From NCBI GenBank assembly GCA_009881125.1, contig WXFH01000006.1, positions 1 to 64,000 of the forward strand: a stretch of DNA of 64,000 bases, in the 5' to 3' direction. The notes beneath the pieces were generated by a model. That model worked only from the letters and a program-made list of their open reading frames with translations, searched no databases and was not told the origin of the DNA. Every line of letters starts with the position of its first letter. The stretch's first letter is position 1. Position numbers and translations under genes: made by a program. Source of the DNA: Acidaminobacter sp. (GTDB taxonomy: Bacteria; Bacillota_A; Clostridia; Peptostreptococcales; Acidaminobacteraceae). Of the stretch, positions 27,395 to 36,326 are shown piece after piece.

Positions 27395-27976
27395 TTAGAA
27401 TCTGTAATTGATCATACTGCCGCTTTTTCTGAACCACTGATTCTGCATGGTATCCTGAATAAAATAGGCGAGCCCGCCACTGATGAACAGATCCCCCACA
27501 CTAAACAATTTAGACAGCGGATAGATTTCTGGCAGCGCGATGACTTTACCTAAATAGTAGCTCAGTCCATCTGCGCTCGTGACCAGTATATAATTGATCA
27601 CCGAACCATCCTGAATGGTCTCAAGCAAGGACTGCATACCCGCTCTCAACAACGCGGCTTCAGTTACCGGCATTCTGAATCCGGCGACAGCCATAGCCAA
27701 TATATTCAGGAGCGCACCAATCAAAATAATGAAAAAGCCCTTCTTCTTTCTATTCATAATTATGGCTGCGACCATGACCAAGCTCCCTGCGAACGGCAGA
27801 AAAGAGAGCCAGTTTTCAGACTTAATAAAAGGTTCGAGGACAATGGGCAGTATTTGAAGTACCACTGCTGTTAAAATCAGGCTGACACCCGCGATCTCCA
27901 GCTCAAGCAGATTTCTGACCCTGCCGCTGCGTACTATTCCGGCGATCAGGCCAAGGGCTAAAGCTTCAATAAACAT
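27395..27976 (-). CDS. DUF5317-like membrane protein (copy 2)
   Basis: 193 residues with about five hydrophobic helices (residues 1-20, 28-50, 60-75, 80-100, 155-175) and a periplasmic-type loop. The IYPLSKLFSVGDLFISGGLAYFIQDTM segment is shared, with changes, with the gene upstream (MPKSVSLGDLVLDLGILMVFIL), so the two are tandem paralogues. I match both to DUF5317 from memory; the function is unknown. ATG 27976 follows AAGGAGG and overlaps the end of copy 1. Part of the unit with the HD-GYP gene. Confidence 0.65.
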   Translation of the reverse strand: MFIEALALGLIAGIVRSGRVRNLLELEIAGVSLILTAVVLQILPIVLEPFIKSENWLSFLPFAGSLVMVAAIIMNRKKKGFFIILIGALLNILAMAVAGFRMPVTEAALLRAGMQSLLETIQDGSVINYILVTSADGLSYYLGKVIALPEIYPLSKLFSVGDLFISGGLAYFIQDTMQNQWFRKSGSMINYRF

Positions 27977-28571
27977 GGGTTTCCTCCTTCTCTAAAGCGT
28001 TGGGATTTTCTCGCAGGTTCAGTATAAAGACCATTAAAATGCCTAAATCCAGAACCAAATCTCCAAGGCTGACACTCTTGGGCATTGGGTATGGCGGTCT
28101 TAAATGCAGTATGTCCGCGAGAAAGGTCAGTTTTGTCGTTTCGGAGTTAATGGCTGAGTGTCCGAATACCAATCCTGATTTTAGCTGCTCCGCCGTCTGC
28201 GTAAAGCCATAGCTGATGGCCATATCGATATCCACCGGCATTTTTCCATTGTTTGAGAAAATCACAATCATGTTGAGGGCGACACCAACCAGAAGAATCG
28301 CCACGCCAGGCGTCTTGAGATTGAGCGCGAAAAAAGCTACCAATAACGAGTAGACGAGCACCATCAGCGTCAGTTCATAGTCGAAGATGATCCCTCGCAT
28401 CTCTGCGGTTCCCCGATTCAAAATCAGTTGGATTCCAGCTTCAATGACAGCCGCCAAAAAAGGGAGCCAGACACCCTTGATCTTGATGTTCTCGACCAAA
28501 AAGTGCCACCGATTGCTGACCACTGCGATCAACAGACCTAAAATTGTAGTTTCTATCAGCATAGGCTTCAC
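27966..28571 (-). CDS. DUF5317-like membrane protein (copy 1)
   Basis: 201 residues, similar topology to its downstream neighbour, with helices at about 5-20, 35-50, 65-85, 90-110 and 165-185, and the shared SVSLGDLVLDLG motif near the C-terminus. The in-frame GTG 28571 overlaps the stop of the HD-GYP gene (GTGA); ATG 28562 is an alternative start. Expression coupled with the HD-GYP gene is therefore likely. Function unknown; a sensory or transport role linked to the HD-GYP protein is only a guess. Confidence 0.65.
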   Translation of the reverse strand: MKPMLIETTILGLLIAVVSNRWHFLVENIKIKGVWLPFLAAVIEAGIQLILNRGTAEMRGIIFDYELTLMVLVYSLLVAFFALNLKTPGVAILLVGVALNMIVIFSNNGKMPVDIDMAISYGFTQTAEQLKSGLVFGHSAINSETTKLTFLADILHLRPPYPMPKSVSLGDLVLDLGILMVFILNLRENPNALEKEETHVY

Positions 28572-29848
28572 ATCATTTCATGTGTTTTTGGAATTTGTCC
28601 GTTATCTGCACAGCGGACAAACGCGTCAACGACCTCCGGATGGAATTGCTTCCCGCGCTCCTCCTTAATGATGGACAGCGCAATCTCAAAGGACATAGCT
28701 TTTCTGTAAACCCTGTCTGAAGTCATGGCATCAAAACAGTCCGACACGGCAATAATGGCTGCCTCAATGGGAATATCCGCGCCGGAGATCCCCTCTGGAT
28801 AGCCTTTCCCGTCGTAGCGTTCATGGTGATACCGGATATAATTTGATAGATCCTCAAGGGATTTGACATCCTTGACTATATTAGCGCCAATCTCAGGATG
28901 CTTCTGGATAATGGCCATCTCGTGGTCCTCAAGTCTGCCGGGCTTATTGATTATGGCATCACTGATGCCTATCTTTCCAATGTCGTGGAGAATAGCGGCC
29001 GTCTTGATTTCATCTATCAACAGGACCGGTATTTTCATTTCCTTTGCGATAATAGTTGAAATTTGCGCGACGCGGTGCGAGTGACCGTTGGTGTATTCGT
29101 CCTTGGCGTCCAGCGCGTTGGAGAGGGTCTTTATGGTCTCAAAATACTGGTTTTTCATGTCCAGGTAGAGTTTGAAGCTATAGCGGGCTACGAGAAGAGG
29201 ACCGAGAACTAATAACACCATAAACCAGCCGCTATTTTTATACAAGATCGCCATAAAGACGCCAATTGGTGATATTCCAATGAAATTCTGGGTGATCCAG
29301 AATAATTCATGCATGACTTCTTTAAGTTCTAACTGATCTAGCAGAGCATATAGGAGAATAAAAATCAAAATATTGATTAATATATTAACCGCAACAGCCA
29401 CGATAATACTTATAATACCGAAACCAGACACTGTAAATGCTGGTAAAATGGAGTGACTCATTGCATAAGCATTACCTGCAACTAGTGACCCAATTGCATA
29501 TGCGCTGCCGTTAAACAGTCGTTTGTATATTGAACTGTTAAATATGTGTCGGTATTTCCCATCAGAATAAAACACACTAAAAAACGTTCCCAAAAAATTT
29601 ATTGCCGCTGCAGTATATGGATCAAATAAAAGAATTGCAGCTAAACCAATTGCAAATCCAAGTGATACATATTTTTTTTCACTTATTTGGATTATCATTG
29701 AATCTGCAATAAATGAAAGGAAAGCAAAAAAAAGCACTGAAGTCACTTTTGTTTCAGTGCTAATCATTTGTCCCGCTTCAAAAATAATAAAAAAACCAAA
29801 TAAAATAATCAATGAAGTGAATACTCTCAAACCTATGTTTTGTTTCAT
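28568..29848 (-). CDS. Membrane-anchored HD-GYP domain protein
   Basis: 426 residues. About seven or eight N-terminal membrane helices (residues 8-215), then an HD-GYP phosphodiesterase domain (about 235-420) with HSHRVAQI, AAILHDIGKIGI, KHPEIGANIV, YHHERYDGKGYPEGI and DCFDAMTSDRVYRKAM. Such domains hydrolyse cyclic di-GMP or related dinucleotides. All the metal-binding residues appear present. The membrane part resembles the MASE-type 7TM sensors. ATG 29848 follows GGGAGAT. The N-terminal coding half is visibly more AT-rich than its surroundings. It lies directly after the inverted-repeat/small-peptide unit. Confidence 0.9.
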   Translation of the reverse strand: MKQNIGLRVFTSLIILFGFFIIFEAGQMISTETKVTSVLFFAFLSFIADSMIIQISEKKYVSLGFAIGLAAILLFDPYTAAAINFLGTFFSVFYSDGKYRHIFNSSIYKRLFNGSAYAIGSLVAGNAYAMSHSILPAFTVSGFGIISIIVAVAVNILINILIFILLYALLDQLELKEVMHELFWITQNFIGISPIGVFMAILYKNSGWFMVLLVLGPLLVARYSFKLYLDMKNQYFETIKTLSNALDAKDEYTNGHSHRVAQISTIIAKEMKIPVLLIDEIKTAAILHDIGKIGISDAIINKPGRLEDHEMAIIQKHPEIGANIVKDVKSLEDLSNYIRYHHERYDGKGYPEGISGADIPIEAAIIAVSDCFDAMTSDRVYRKAMSFEIALSIIKEERGKQFHPEVVDAFVRCADNGQIPKTHEMM

Positions 29849-29879
29849 ATAGGATCTCCCATATTAGTTCGTACTAAAT

Positions 29880-30106
29880 AAAAAATTCGGTCGGTCGATC
29901 GGTGGCTTAGGCTATTTCCAGCCTAAGTAAGCTCCACCAGCCAGTAAAAGAGACAAGAACGACATGACTACTACAGATAATCTCTTTTTCATTGAAAAGA
30001 ACCCCCTTGTGAGCTGACTCTGCTGCTTCGCTATGGGCTGCAGGTTGTCTTACTCTTCGCTAAGGGCATTCCTGATTTGCGCTTTGGTACACCGACCGAA
30101 TTTTTT
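29880..30106 (-). repeat. 227-bp unit bounded by a 16-bp perfect inverted repeat
   Basis: AAAAAATTCGGTCGGT at 29880-29895 is exactly inverted at 30091-30106. Read on the minus strand, the right arm comes first and the left arm ends in six T residues, so the arms could close an RNA of about 227 nt and end it as a terminator. Inside are two GCCCWTAGCGAAG repeats (minus strand, around 30068-30055 and 30035-30022), a hairpin CTTAGGCT/AGCCTAAG (29906-29927) and a 26-codon ORF. No target-site duplication is obvious. It matches no riboswitch or ncRNA class I recognise. Confidence 0.6.
29912..29992 (-). CDS. 26-residue hydrophobic peptide
   Basis: ATG 29992 is preceded by GGGGG with 9-base spacing; the ORF of 26 codons ends at TAG 29914-29912. 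The product starts MKKR, has a hydrophobic core (LSVVVMSFLSLLLAGGAYLG) and ends WK. This looks like a short signal or single membrane segment. It has no cysteine, so an AgrD-type thiolactone is unlikely. It lies between an uncharacterised gene and the HD-GYP gene on the same strand, inside the inverted-repeat unit. A secreted signal peptide, a small membrane regulator or a translated leader are all possible; coding is supported by the ribosome site and composition only. Confidence 0.5.
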   Translation of the reverse strand: MKKRLSVVVMSFLSLLLAGGAYLGWK

Positions 30107-30129
30107 GCCAATGAGGATTTGGTGCCGTA

Positions 30130-30753
30130 TTACAGTTGATACATCTTGCGATTCACAGCGTCAAGCGTTGCTCTGACAACAGCTTCATTCTCAGACTTTC
30201 TGACCACTGCCGCGCCGACCAGCAGCTGCTCATCATGGCTGTCAGCAAGGGAAATTGCCACCATGGCCACTCTGGTTTTCGCCAGCAGATTGATTTCAAC
30301 GTCTTCCACCACGAGTTGACGATCTGACTCCAGCATGTTGAGCACACAGTTCAGTGTCGCTGTTACAACCAGTCTCATGGCATTGCGCAGTGAGTTTACG
30401 CCTTTACAAGTTCCAATAAATTCTTCGTCAAACATTCTCAGTTTGACGGTAGCTGTCGCAATATTATCTTCTTCAACCTCGTATGTAACCTTTGACAAAA
30501 GGATGCGCTCAAGACGCTTGTCTCTGGATCCGTCTTCTATTTGCGCGATACTGATCATTCTATGATCAATAGGCATGCCATAATACGCCGTCAGCGAGGA
30601 TTGGATGTCTCTGGAAATCTGTTTTGGGGCTCTGGTTCGATTAGTCAATACGTGAATTTCGCGAATTTCCTGCCCATCCAGTACGACTTTGGAAGCGATG
30701 ACGCCCGACAGTTTATTTATGACGTCTTCATACTTAAGTACTTTTTCTTCCAT
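30130..30753 (-). CDS. Uncharacterised conserved protein with EIHVL/PKQI motif
   Basis: 207 residues from ATG 30753, which has GGGGG just upstream; the longer frame to 30876 adds 41 residues of unlikely N-terminus (with AT-rich codons) and is rejected. The first part reads KVVLDGQEIREIHVLTNRTRAPKQISRDIQSSLTAYYGMPIDHRMISIAQIED, a segment I have seen in other bacterial hypothetical proteins. The second part is predicted alpha/beta without membrane segments. No catalytic motif is visible and I do not assign a function. Its neighbours are hpf upstream (with its own terminator) and the inverted-repeat unit 24 bases downstream. Confidence 0.75.
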   Translation of the reverse strand: MEEKVLKYEDVINKLSGVIASKVVLDGQEIREIHVLTNRTRAPKQISRDIQSSLTAYYGMPIDHRMISIAQIEDGSRDKRLERILLSKVTYEVEEDNIATATVKLRMFDEEFIGTCKGVNSLRNAMRLVVTATLNCVLNMLESDRQLVVEDVEINLLAKTRVAMVAISLADSHDEQLLVGAAVVRKSENEAVVRATLDAVNRKMYQL

Positions 30754-30912
30754 GCGTATTTCCCCCATTCTGAGTACCATGTTAAAGTCATTATACAAAA
30801 AAAATGAAGTCTTGCAAATAGCGTCAATCACTGATTTGAGGCTTATTTTCAAATAATTTACACTATTCTCGAGCATTTAATCCAATTGTAACACAACTGT
30901 AAAAAGTCAATT

Positions 30913-30940
30913 AAAAAGCCTGGGGCTGAAGCCCCAGGCT
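30913..30940 (-). terminator. hpf terminator
   Basis: Perfect 10-bp stem AGCCTGGGGC/GCCCCAGGCT with loop TTCA on the minus strand, followed by TTTTT; 8 bases after the hpf stop. Confidence 0.93.
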
Positions 30941-30947
30941 GGATAGT

Positions 30948-31481
30948 TTAAAGCATTGGCTCAATCAAACCATATTTGCCATCTTTTCTGAGATAAACGA
31001 CATTGACTTCGTCCGTTTCCCCATTCCGGAAGACAAAAAAGTTGTGACCCAACAATTCCATTTGAAGGATGGCCTCCTCAGCATCCATTGGTTTTACAGG
31101 AAACCGCTTGGTTTTGACGATACCATGCTCCACAGGAGCAGCATAGGTGCTCTCCGGGATATACTCAAAGCGGATAGTGTCATGGCTCTTATAGCGTTTT
31201 TCCAGTTTCGTCTTATGTTTGGAAATTTGCTTCTGGAGCTTCTCCACGGCCATGTCAATTGATGCATACATGTCAGGCGAAGATTCCTCGACTCGGAAGA
31301 TGGCACCATTTTTAAGAGGGATCGTAATCTCGACGATCTGACGATTTTTCTGGACACTAAAGGTGGCAGTCGCCTCCACATCAGTTTTAAAATACTTTTG
31401 GAATTTGTCCAGTTTCTCCTCGACCATCTTTTTCAGAGATTCCGTAATCTCCACATTTCTACCTGCTACGATCACATTCAT
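30948..31481 (-). CDS. hpf: Ribosome hibernation promoting factor, long form
   Basis: Binds the small ribosomal subunit and dimerises ribosomes to inactive 100S particles in stationary phase. 177 residues: N-terminal S30AE/YfiA domain (about 1-98, begins MNVIVAGRNVEITESLKKMVEEKL) and the C-terminal dimerisation domain typical of the long form (KRFPVKPMDAEEAILQMELLGHNFFVFRNGETDEVNVVYLRKDGKYGLIEP). ATG 31481 after AAGGAG. A single gene with terminator. Confidence 0.97.
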   Translation of the reverse strand: MNVIVAGRNVEITESLKKMVEEKLDKFQKYFKTDVEATATFSVQKNRQIVEITIPLKNGAIFRVEESSPDMYASIDMAVEKLQKQISKHKTKLEKRYKSHDTIRFEYIPESTYAAPVEHGIVKTKRFPVKPMDAEEAILQMELLGHNFFVFRNGETDEVNVVYLRKDGKYGLIEPML

Positions 31482-31626
31482 AACAACAACTCCTTCCGGG
31501 ATTTCTTTATGTCACTTCCAGATAAGTGGGTCTTAATTATGCGCTCCTCCCATCCTGATGAAGTTGTTATGATTTTACCCCTAACCTGCGCGGTCAAACA
31601 ATTTTCAATTAACATGATTTTAACAA

Positions 31627-32409
31627 TTAAAAATGTTGAAGGATTTTTTCTAAAAAACTTTTATTTGCCGATGGTTGATTATCATACACCGTCGCAAATG
31701 TCATAGTCCAAACCTCTGCAGCGCCGGCCTCAAGCAAGGCTCGAGAGCAAACCTCAAGTGTCGCGCCTGTCGTCATGATATCATCAATGAGCAATACAGA
31801 GCGCCCGACAATGTATTCGGGTGTCCGTACTTCAAAACAGCCTTTCAAAGCCTGACTTCTGGCTTCCCGATTCAATTTTTTCATCCTAGGTGTATCCTGA
31901 GTTCGGATCAGAATGCGTCTTAGATGGTTAAGGCCAGTCATTTCACTTAAATGCTCTGCCAACAGCGCCATTTGGCAGTAGCCGCGTTGTCTGATCCTTT
32001 TCTTTGAAGAAGGCACGCCCACAATGCAGTCGACATCACTGATCCAGGTAGTTTGAAGGAGTTCCGCCATCATTTCAGCCATATGATAACCAATATAGCG
32101 GTGGTCTTTGTATTTATACTTGAAGATCAGCTGTTGAGCAAAGTCAGAGTAAGCAGCTACAGCCACGTTGCCCTTAAATGAGGTCAGTTTGCCAAAGCAG
32201 GCATAGCAAAGGGTGGTGGACATTTCAGGCAAAGGTCTGCCGCAGCGTCTGCAAATTCGGCCGTAAATGATCCCCAAATCTTTAAGGCAGCTGGGACATA
32301 ACCCATAGCGCTCATCAAAAATGTCCTCACCGCAGCCAATACAGGTAACGCCTCTGGGAAACCAAAAATCGGCCGCCTTTCTGATCAAGTGCTTGAGGTC
32401 CAGGACCAC
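31627..32409 (-). CDS. comFC: ComF-family phosphoribosyltransferase-like protein
   Basis: 260 residues. N-terminal zinc-finger cysteines CIGCG...CPSC and CRRCG...CYACFG, then a phosphoribosyltransferase domain with the PRPP loop VLLIDDIMTTGATLEVCSRALL near residue 215. ComFC takes part in DNA uptake/transformation in Bacillus and has homologues in non-competent species. Start GTG 32409 after GGAGGG. It follows recD2 after 77 bases, with TATAAT at 32471-32466 as a possible own -10. Competence cannot be inferred from this gene alone. Confidence 0.93.
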   Translation of the reverse strand: MVLDLKHLIRKAADFWFPRGVTCIGCGEDIFDERYGLCPSCLKDLGIIYGRICRRCGRPLPEMSTTLCYACFGKLTSFKGNVAVAAYSDFAQQLIFKYKYKDHRYIGYHMAEMMAELLQTTWISDVDCIVGVPSSKKRIRQRGYCQMALLAEHLSEMTGLNHLRRILIRTQDTPRMKKLNREARSQALKGCFEVRTPEYIVGRSVLLIDDIMTTGATLEVCSRALLEAGAAEVWTMTFATVYDNQPSANKSFLEKILQHF

Positions 32410-32486
32410 AAAATCCCTCCGTGCGCTTCCGTCAATCCAAAATGTGAGCGGGGTGAGCGCATGTTATTATAAAAAATGGTTGAGAT

Positions 32487-34766
32487 TCAGGTTTTGACCT
32501 TTTCTCCCATAGTTTCAATAAACTCCGCCTGCCGGGTTATTTTCCGGTTCAGTGCTGTATTGCGCTGACTGACGTCTGTCCGGTCCACCATCATCTTCAT
32601 ATATTTCTCATCCCCAACGAGCACGACAATTTTTTTGGCGCGCGTCACTGCCGTATAGAGTATATTCCTGCTCATCAGCATAGGGGGGAACCAGGTGACC
32701 GGCATAACGACAATAGGATATTCCGAGCCCTGACTTTTGTGAATGGTGACTGCGTAGGCGTGCACCACCTCTTCAAGCTGGTTGTATTGGTAATGTGCAA
32801 GCTTGTCATCATCAAAGCGAATGACCATTTTACGCTCTGACTCCAGGATGGTTTCTATGAATCCCATATCGCCGTTAAAGACACCATCGCCTTCCACAGC
32901 GTCATCCGTCACCCATTTCATGTTGTAATTGTTCTTTATTTGCATGACTTTGTCGCCTACTTTGAACACACGGTCACCTATTTTCTTGTGAGGCCTGTCT
33001 TCATTTCCGTTGAGGGCATACTGCAAAAGTTCGTTCAGTGCTTTCGTGCCTACCCGGGAATTTTTCACAGGAGTCAGAATCTGAATATCCTTGATGGGAT
33101 CCACCCCATAATACTCAGGAAGCCGGCGCTTTACAAGGTCTACAATGAGGGAACAAATATCGTCCTGTTGTCTGGCGCTCACCAGAAAAAAATCCTTGTC
33201 CCGATCATTCAGCAAAGGATACTCCCCATGGTTGATTCTATGCGCGTTGATGGCGATCATACTGCGCTCGCTCTGCCTGAAAATTTCTGTCAGTCGAATC
33301 ACCGGAACTCGGCCAGAATCTATTATGTCCCGAAGTACATTCCCAGGGCCGACTGAGGGCAGCTGATCTGCGTCACCGACAAGAATAAGCCTAGTTTCCG
33401 GCTTGATAGCCTTTGCCAAATGCTGCATCAGGATGATGTCAATCATAGAGACTTCATCCAGGATCAAGACATCCGCATCCAGCGGTGAATCTTCATTTCT
33501 CTGAAAGCTCAGAAATTCTTTATCTTCACTATAATTATACTCAAGCAATCTATGAATAGTCTTTGCTTCCCTTTTCGTCGCTTCCGTCATGCGCTTGGCG
33601 GCGCGACCTGTAGGGGCAGCGAGGGCTATGCTCATGCCCGCGCTTTCGAAAATCCTAATCAGACCATTTATAATTGTTGTTTTTCCGGTCCCCGGGCCGC
33701 CAGTGATGACTGCGAGTTTTTCATCAACTCCGGCTTTGACTGCCTGCCTCTGCAGTTCAGAAAATGCGATGCCTAAGCGCATCTCTATTTTGTCGATCTC
33801 ATCATCCAGATCTGCTTTGACTTTACCGACAGGGGTTCCAATCATTTCTGCAATAAAGCGGGCAACGAGGGACTCCGCCATGTAAAGTGACGGCAAATAG
33901 ACGGCGTCCTTCATCTCCTCAAGATCCTCTGAGTCGGTTTCGAGATATAGTTCACCTTTAAGGACCATTTCACCGAGCACTTTGAGAACCGTGTCGACAG
34001 GAACGCTCAACAGTTCAGAAACCTGTGTGCCCAATCCGGCACTCTGTATGAAAGTATGCCCTTGAGAGGCACTGTCAACCAAAACATAATGCAGTCCGCC
34101 CCTGACCCGCTCCGGGGAACCTGGATCCAGCCCCATCCGTCTAGCCAGCGCGTCTGCATGCCTGAAACCAAAGCCATCCACAAGTTCAGCCAGTTGATAA
34201 GGGTTTCTGTGAACCAAGCTTACCGCATCCGCACCTAAAATCTGATACACCTTGAGGGACATCTGCGCTGTCAATCCTAGCTTCTGCAGCTGCAATATCA
34301 CGTCTCTGGATTCAAATTGCTCCCTGTAGGACAAGATTATCTCTTCCAGTTTCTTTCGGCCAATCCCGGGTACCGCCAACAACCTGTCAGGATTATAGGA
34401 CATGATGTCAAAAATTTCCTCTCCAAAAGCCTCAATCAGCTTGGCTGCCATTGAGGGACCAATACCTCTGATCATGCCCGAGCCCAAATAACGCAGCAAA
34501 TCCGTTTCTGTAGCTGGCAGAGTTGCCTCACATTGCTTGGCATCAAATTGCATTCCGTAGGTTGGATGGTCGACAAATCTGCCAGTAAGAACCACTTGCT
34601 CGCCCTCTCTGACATAGGGCATGATCCCCTTGGCATGCCAATAAATACCCTCACAGTCCACCACTATGACGGCAAAACCGTTTTCGTCATTTCTGTATAC
34701 GATCTCTTCGACAAAACCGCTCAAGGTATTTTTTTCTGCTGCATGAGTTTCTTTAGCACTATCCAT
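32487..34766 (-). CDS. recD2: RecD-like (RecD2) DNA helicase
   Basis: 759 residues from ATG 34766 (AAAGGA upstream; TTG 34775 lies too close to it). ATP-dependent 5'-3' helicase in recombination and repair. Order: an OB-like N-terminus, a helix-hairpin-helix region (YNPDRLLAVPGIGRKKLEEIILS), Walker A ITGGPGTGKTTIINGL near residue 360, motif II ILDEVSMID, motif III LVGDADQLPSVGPGNVL, and C-terminal motifs including YAVTIHKSQGSEYP and LYTAVTRAKK. No recB or recC context, as expected for RecD2 (YrrC) of Firmicutes. Confidence 0.96.
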   Translation of the reverse strand: MDSAKETHAAEKNTLSGFVEEIVYRNDENGFAVIVVDCEGIYWHAKGIMPYVREGEQVVLTGRFVDHPTYGMQFDAKQCEATLPATETDLLRYLGSGMIRGIGPSMAAKLIEAFGEEIFDIMSYNPDRLLAVPGIGRKKLEEIILSYREQFESRDVILQLQKLGLTAQMSLKVYQILGADAVSLVHRNPYQLAELVDGFGFRHADALARRMGLDPGSPERVRGGLHYVLVDSASQGHTFIQSAGLGTQVSELLSVPVDTVLKVLGEMVLKGELYLETDSEDLEEMKDAVYLPSLYMAESLVARFIAEMIGTPVGKVKADLDDEIDKIEMRLGIAFSELQRQAVKAGVDEKLAVITGGPGTGKTTIINGLIRIFESAGMSIALAAPTGRAAKRMTEATKREAKTIHRLLEYNYSEDKEFLSFQRNEDSPLDADVLILDEVSMIDIILMQHLAKAIKPETRLILVGDADQLPSVGPGNVLRDIIDSGRVPVIRLTEIFRQSERSMIAINAHRINHGEYPLLNDRDKDFFLVSARQQDDICSLIVDLVKRRLPEYYGVDPIKDIQILTPVKNSRVGTKALNELLQYALNGNEDRPHKKIGDRVFKVGDKVMQIKNNYNMKWVTDDAVEGDGVFNGDMGFIETILESERKMVIRFDDDKLAHYQYNQLEEVVHAYAVTIHKSQGSEYPIVVMPVTWFPPMLMSRNILYTAVTRAKKIVVLVGDEKYMKMMVDRTDVSQRNTALNRKITRQAEFIETMGEKVKT

Positions 34767-34905
34767 TCGGTCCAATCATCCTTTATTCAACACTTGAATT
34801 TATTATACCATTATTGCCTGACCGGTTTTAATAAAATGAGGTGGCAACTACGCACTTTTCTGATAATATATCAATAGGGTCGTGTAATAACATAGGAGGG
34901 ATTAC

Positions 34906-35562
34906 ATGAACAAAATAATCTCTATTGATGAAGCCGCTTTGAAAATTCACGACGGCATGACAGTCATGATCGGTGGGTTCCTTGGGTGTGGAACGCCAGA
35001 GCGCATGATTGATAAGCTCGTCGAACTTGGGATCAAAGATTTGACCATTATTGCCAATGACACTTCATTTCCGGATAAGGGGCTTGGCAAACTCATAGTC
35101 TCAAAACAGGTCAAAAAGGCTATTGTCTCCCATATTGGCACCAATAAAGAAACCGGCCGTCAAATGACTGAGGGAGAAACAGAAGTCGTTTTAGTCCCAC
35201 AAGGCACACTGATCGAGCAAATACGCGCGGGTGGCGTAGGTCTCGGTGGCGTTCTGACACCAACCGGATTGGGTACGATAGTGGAAGAAGGCAAACAAAA
35301 ACTAACTATCGAAGGCAAAGAGTATCTTCTCGAATTGCCTCTCAGGGCAGATGTCGCCTTATTGTACGGCTCAAAAGTAGACCGTAAAGGCAATGTGTAT
35401 TACAATGGTACAACGCGAAACTTCAATTCGATTATTGCAATGGCTGCGGATCTTGTCATTGTTGAAGCTGTGGAACTCGTCGAAGTTGGAGAAATTCATC
35501 CAAACGACGTAATGACACCTGGCGTACTGGTCCATGCTATTGTCGGAGGTGATCAGGCATGA
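34906..35562 (+). CDS. 3-oxoacid / acetate-acetoacetate CoA-transferase, subunit A
   Basis: 218 residues. Alpha subunit of a class I CoA-transferase: the opening [36 protein letters not shown] and the glycine-rich [23 protein letters not shown] are hallmarks, ending with [26 protein letters not shown]. With subunit B it moves CoA between acyl-CoA and acetoacetate, acetate or butyrate. ATG 34906 after AGGAGGG; it overlaps subunit B by 4 bases (ATGA). The family (AtoDA, CtfAB, ScoAB) cannot be narrowed from sequence alone, but the thl gene in the same window favours acetoacetyl-CoA metabolism. Confidence 0.92.
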   Translation: MNKIISIDEAALKIHDGMTVMIGGFLGCGTPERMIDKLVELGIKDLTIIANDTSFPDKGLGKLIVSKQVKKAIVSHIGTNKETGRQMTEGETEVVLVPQGTLIEQIRAGGVGLGGVLTPTGLGTIVEEGKQKLTIEGKEYLLELPLRADVALLYGSKVDRKGNVYYNGTTRNFNSIIAMAADLVIVEAVELVEVGEIHPNDVMTPGVLVHAIVGGDQA

Positions 35563-36212
35563 TGGATCCAAAAGAATTTATCGCACGCCGCGTCGCAAAA
35601 GAACTGAATGACGGCGATCTGGTCAACCTCGGCATTGGCCTTCCTACTATGGTAGGCAATTTTATTCCGCCTGATATTGACGTCAACTTCCAGTCAGAAA
35701 ACGGTATGATCGGACTTGGCCCTGTGCCGGAGGCAACCTGCTTTGACTGGGAAATCACCAACGCCGGAGGACAACCTGTCAGCGTTCTGACAGGGGGCTG
35801 TTTCTTCGACAGCGCATTCTCCTTTGGGCTGATCCGCGGTGGACATGTCAATGCGACTGTTCTTGGCGCACTCGAGGTGGACCAGCATGGAAACCTCGCC
35901 AACTGGATGGTTCCAGGAAAAATGGTGCCCGGCATGGGCGGCGCCATGGACCTGGTGACTGGCGCCAAACGCGTCATTGTCGCCATGCAGCACACGGCGA
36001 AGGGCGAACCAAAGATTATGAAAAACTGCACGCTGCCTTTAACCGCTAAGGCACAAGTTAATTTGATCGTCACTGAAATGGCGGTCATGGAGGTCACGCC
36101 TGCAGGACTAAAAGTCCTTGAAATTGCCCCAGGTGTTTCTGTAGACGAACTCCGAGCAGCGACTGATGCGGATCTGATCATCGAAGAGCCACTTAGATTA
36201 ATTGAAGTTTAG
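35559..36212 (+). CDS. 3-oxoacid / acetate-acetoacetate CoA-transferase, subunit B
   Basis: 217 residues. Beta subunit carrying the catalytic glutamate in the [10 protein letters not shown] motif (about residues 46-55), which forms the glutamyl-CoA intermediate; also [13 protein letters not shown] and the C-terminal ITEMAVM-like segment ([24 protein letters not shown]). Translationally coupled to subunit A. The pair has its own terminator and appears as a two-gene operon with no neighbouring acyl-CoA genes. Confidence 0.92.
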   Translation: MMDPKEFIARRVAKELNDGDLVNLGIGLPTMVGNFIPPDIDVNFQSENGMIGLGPVPEATCFDWEITNAGGQPVSVLTGGCFFDSAFSFGLIRGGHVNATVLGALEVDQHGNLANWMVPGKMVPGMGGAMDLVTGAKRVIVAMQHTAKGEPKIMKNCTLPLTAKAQVNLIVTEMAVMEVTPAGLKVLEIAPGVSVDELRAATDADLIIEEPLRLIEV

Positions 36213-36234
36213 CAGACTGTATACGTAAATAGGC

Positions 36235-36263
36235 GCCAGCTGTCACTGACAGCTGGCTTTTTT
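36235..36263 (+). terminator. CoA-transferase operon terminator
   Basis: GCCAGCTGT (36235-36243), loop CACTG, ACAGCTGGC (36249-36257), then TTTTTT; 23 bases after the stop. Confidence 0.93.
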
Positions 36264-36285
36264 GATCCTAAGATCGACAAAATAT

Positions 36286-36316
36286 AAAAAGGATGTGCCA
36301 CCAAAATGTCACATCC
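36286..36316 (-). terminator. CNNM/CorC gene terminator
   Basis: Minus-strand GGATGTG (36316-36310) pairs with CACATCC (36297-36291), then TTTTT. Back to back with the CoA-transferase terminator of the convergent operon. Confidence 0.8.
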
Positions 36317-36326
36317 CCACAAGGCA

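Noticed and set aside
29912..29992. AgrD-type autoinducer peptide
   Set aside because: No cysteine or serine at the ring position and no AgrB or AgrD-processing gene beside it.
29880..30106. c-di-GMP riboswitch before the HD-GYP gene
   Set aside because: The conserved GEMM-I and type II core sequences are absent on either strand.
29880..30106. Insertion sequence remnant
   Set aside because: Inverted repeats are present but there is no transposase fragment and no obvious target-site duplication.
30754..30876. Longer N-terminus of the EIHVL/PKQI protein
   Set aside because: It has AT-rich codons and no ribosome site, whereas the ATG at 30753 has GGGGG upstream.
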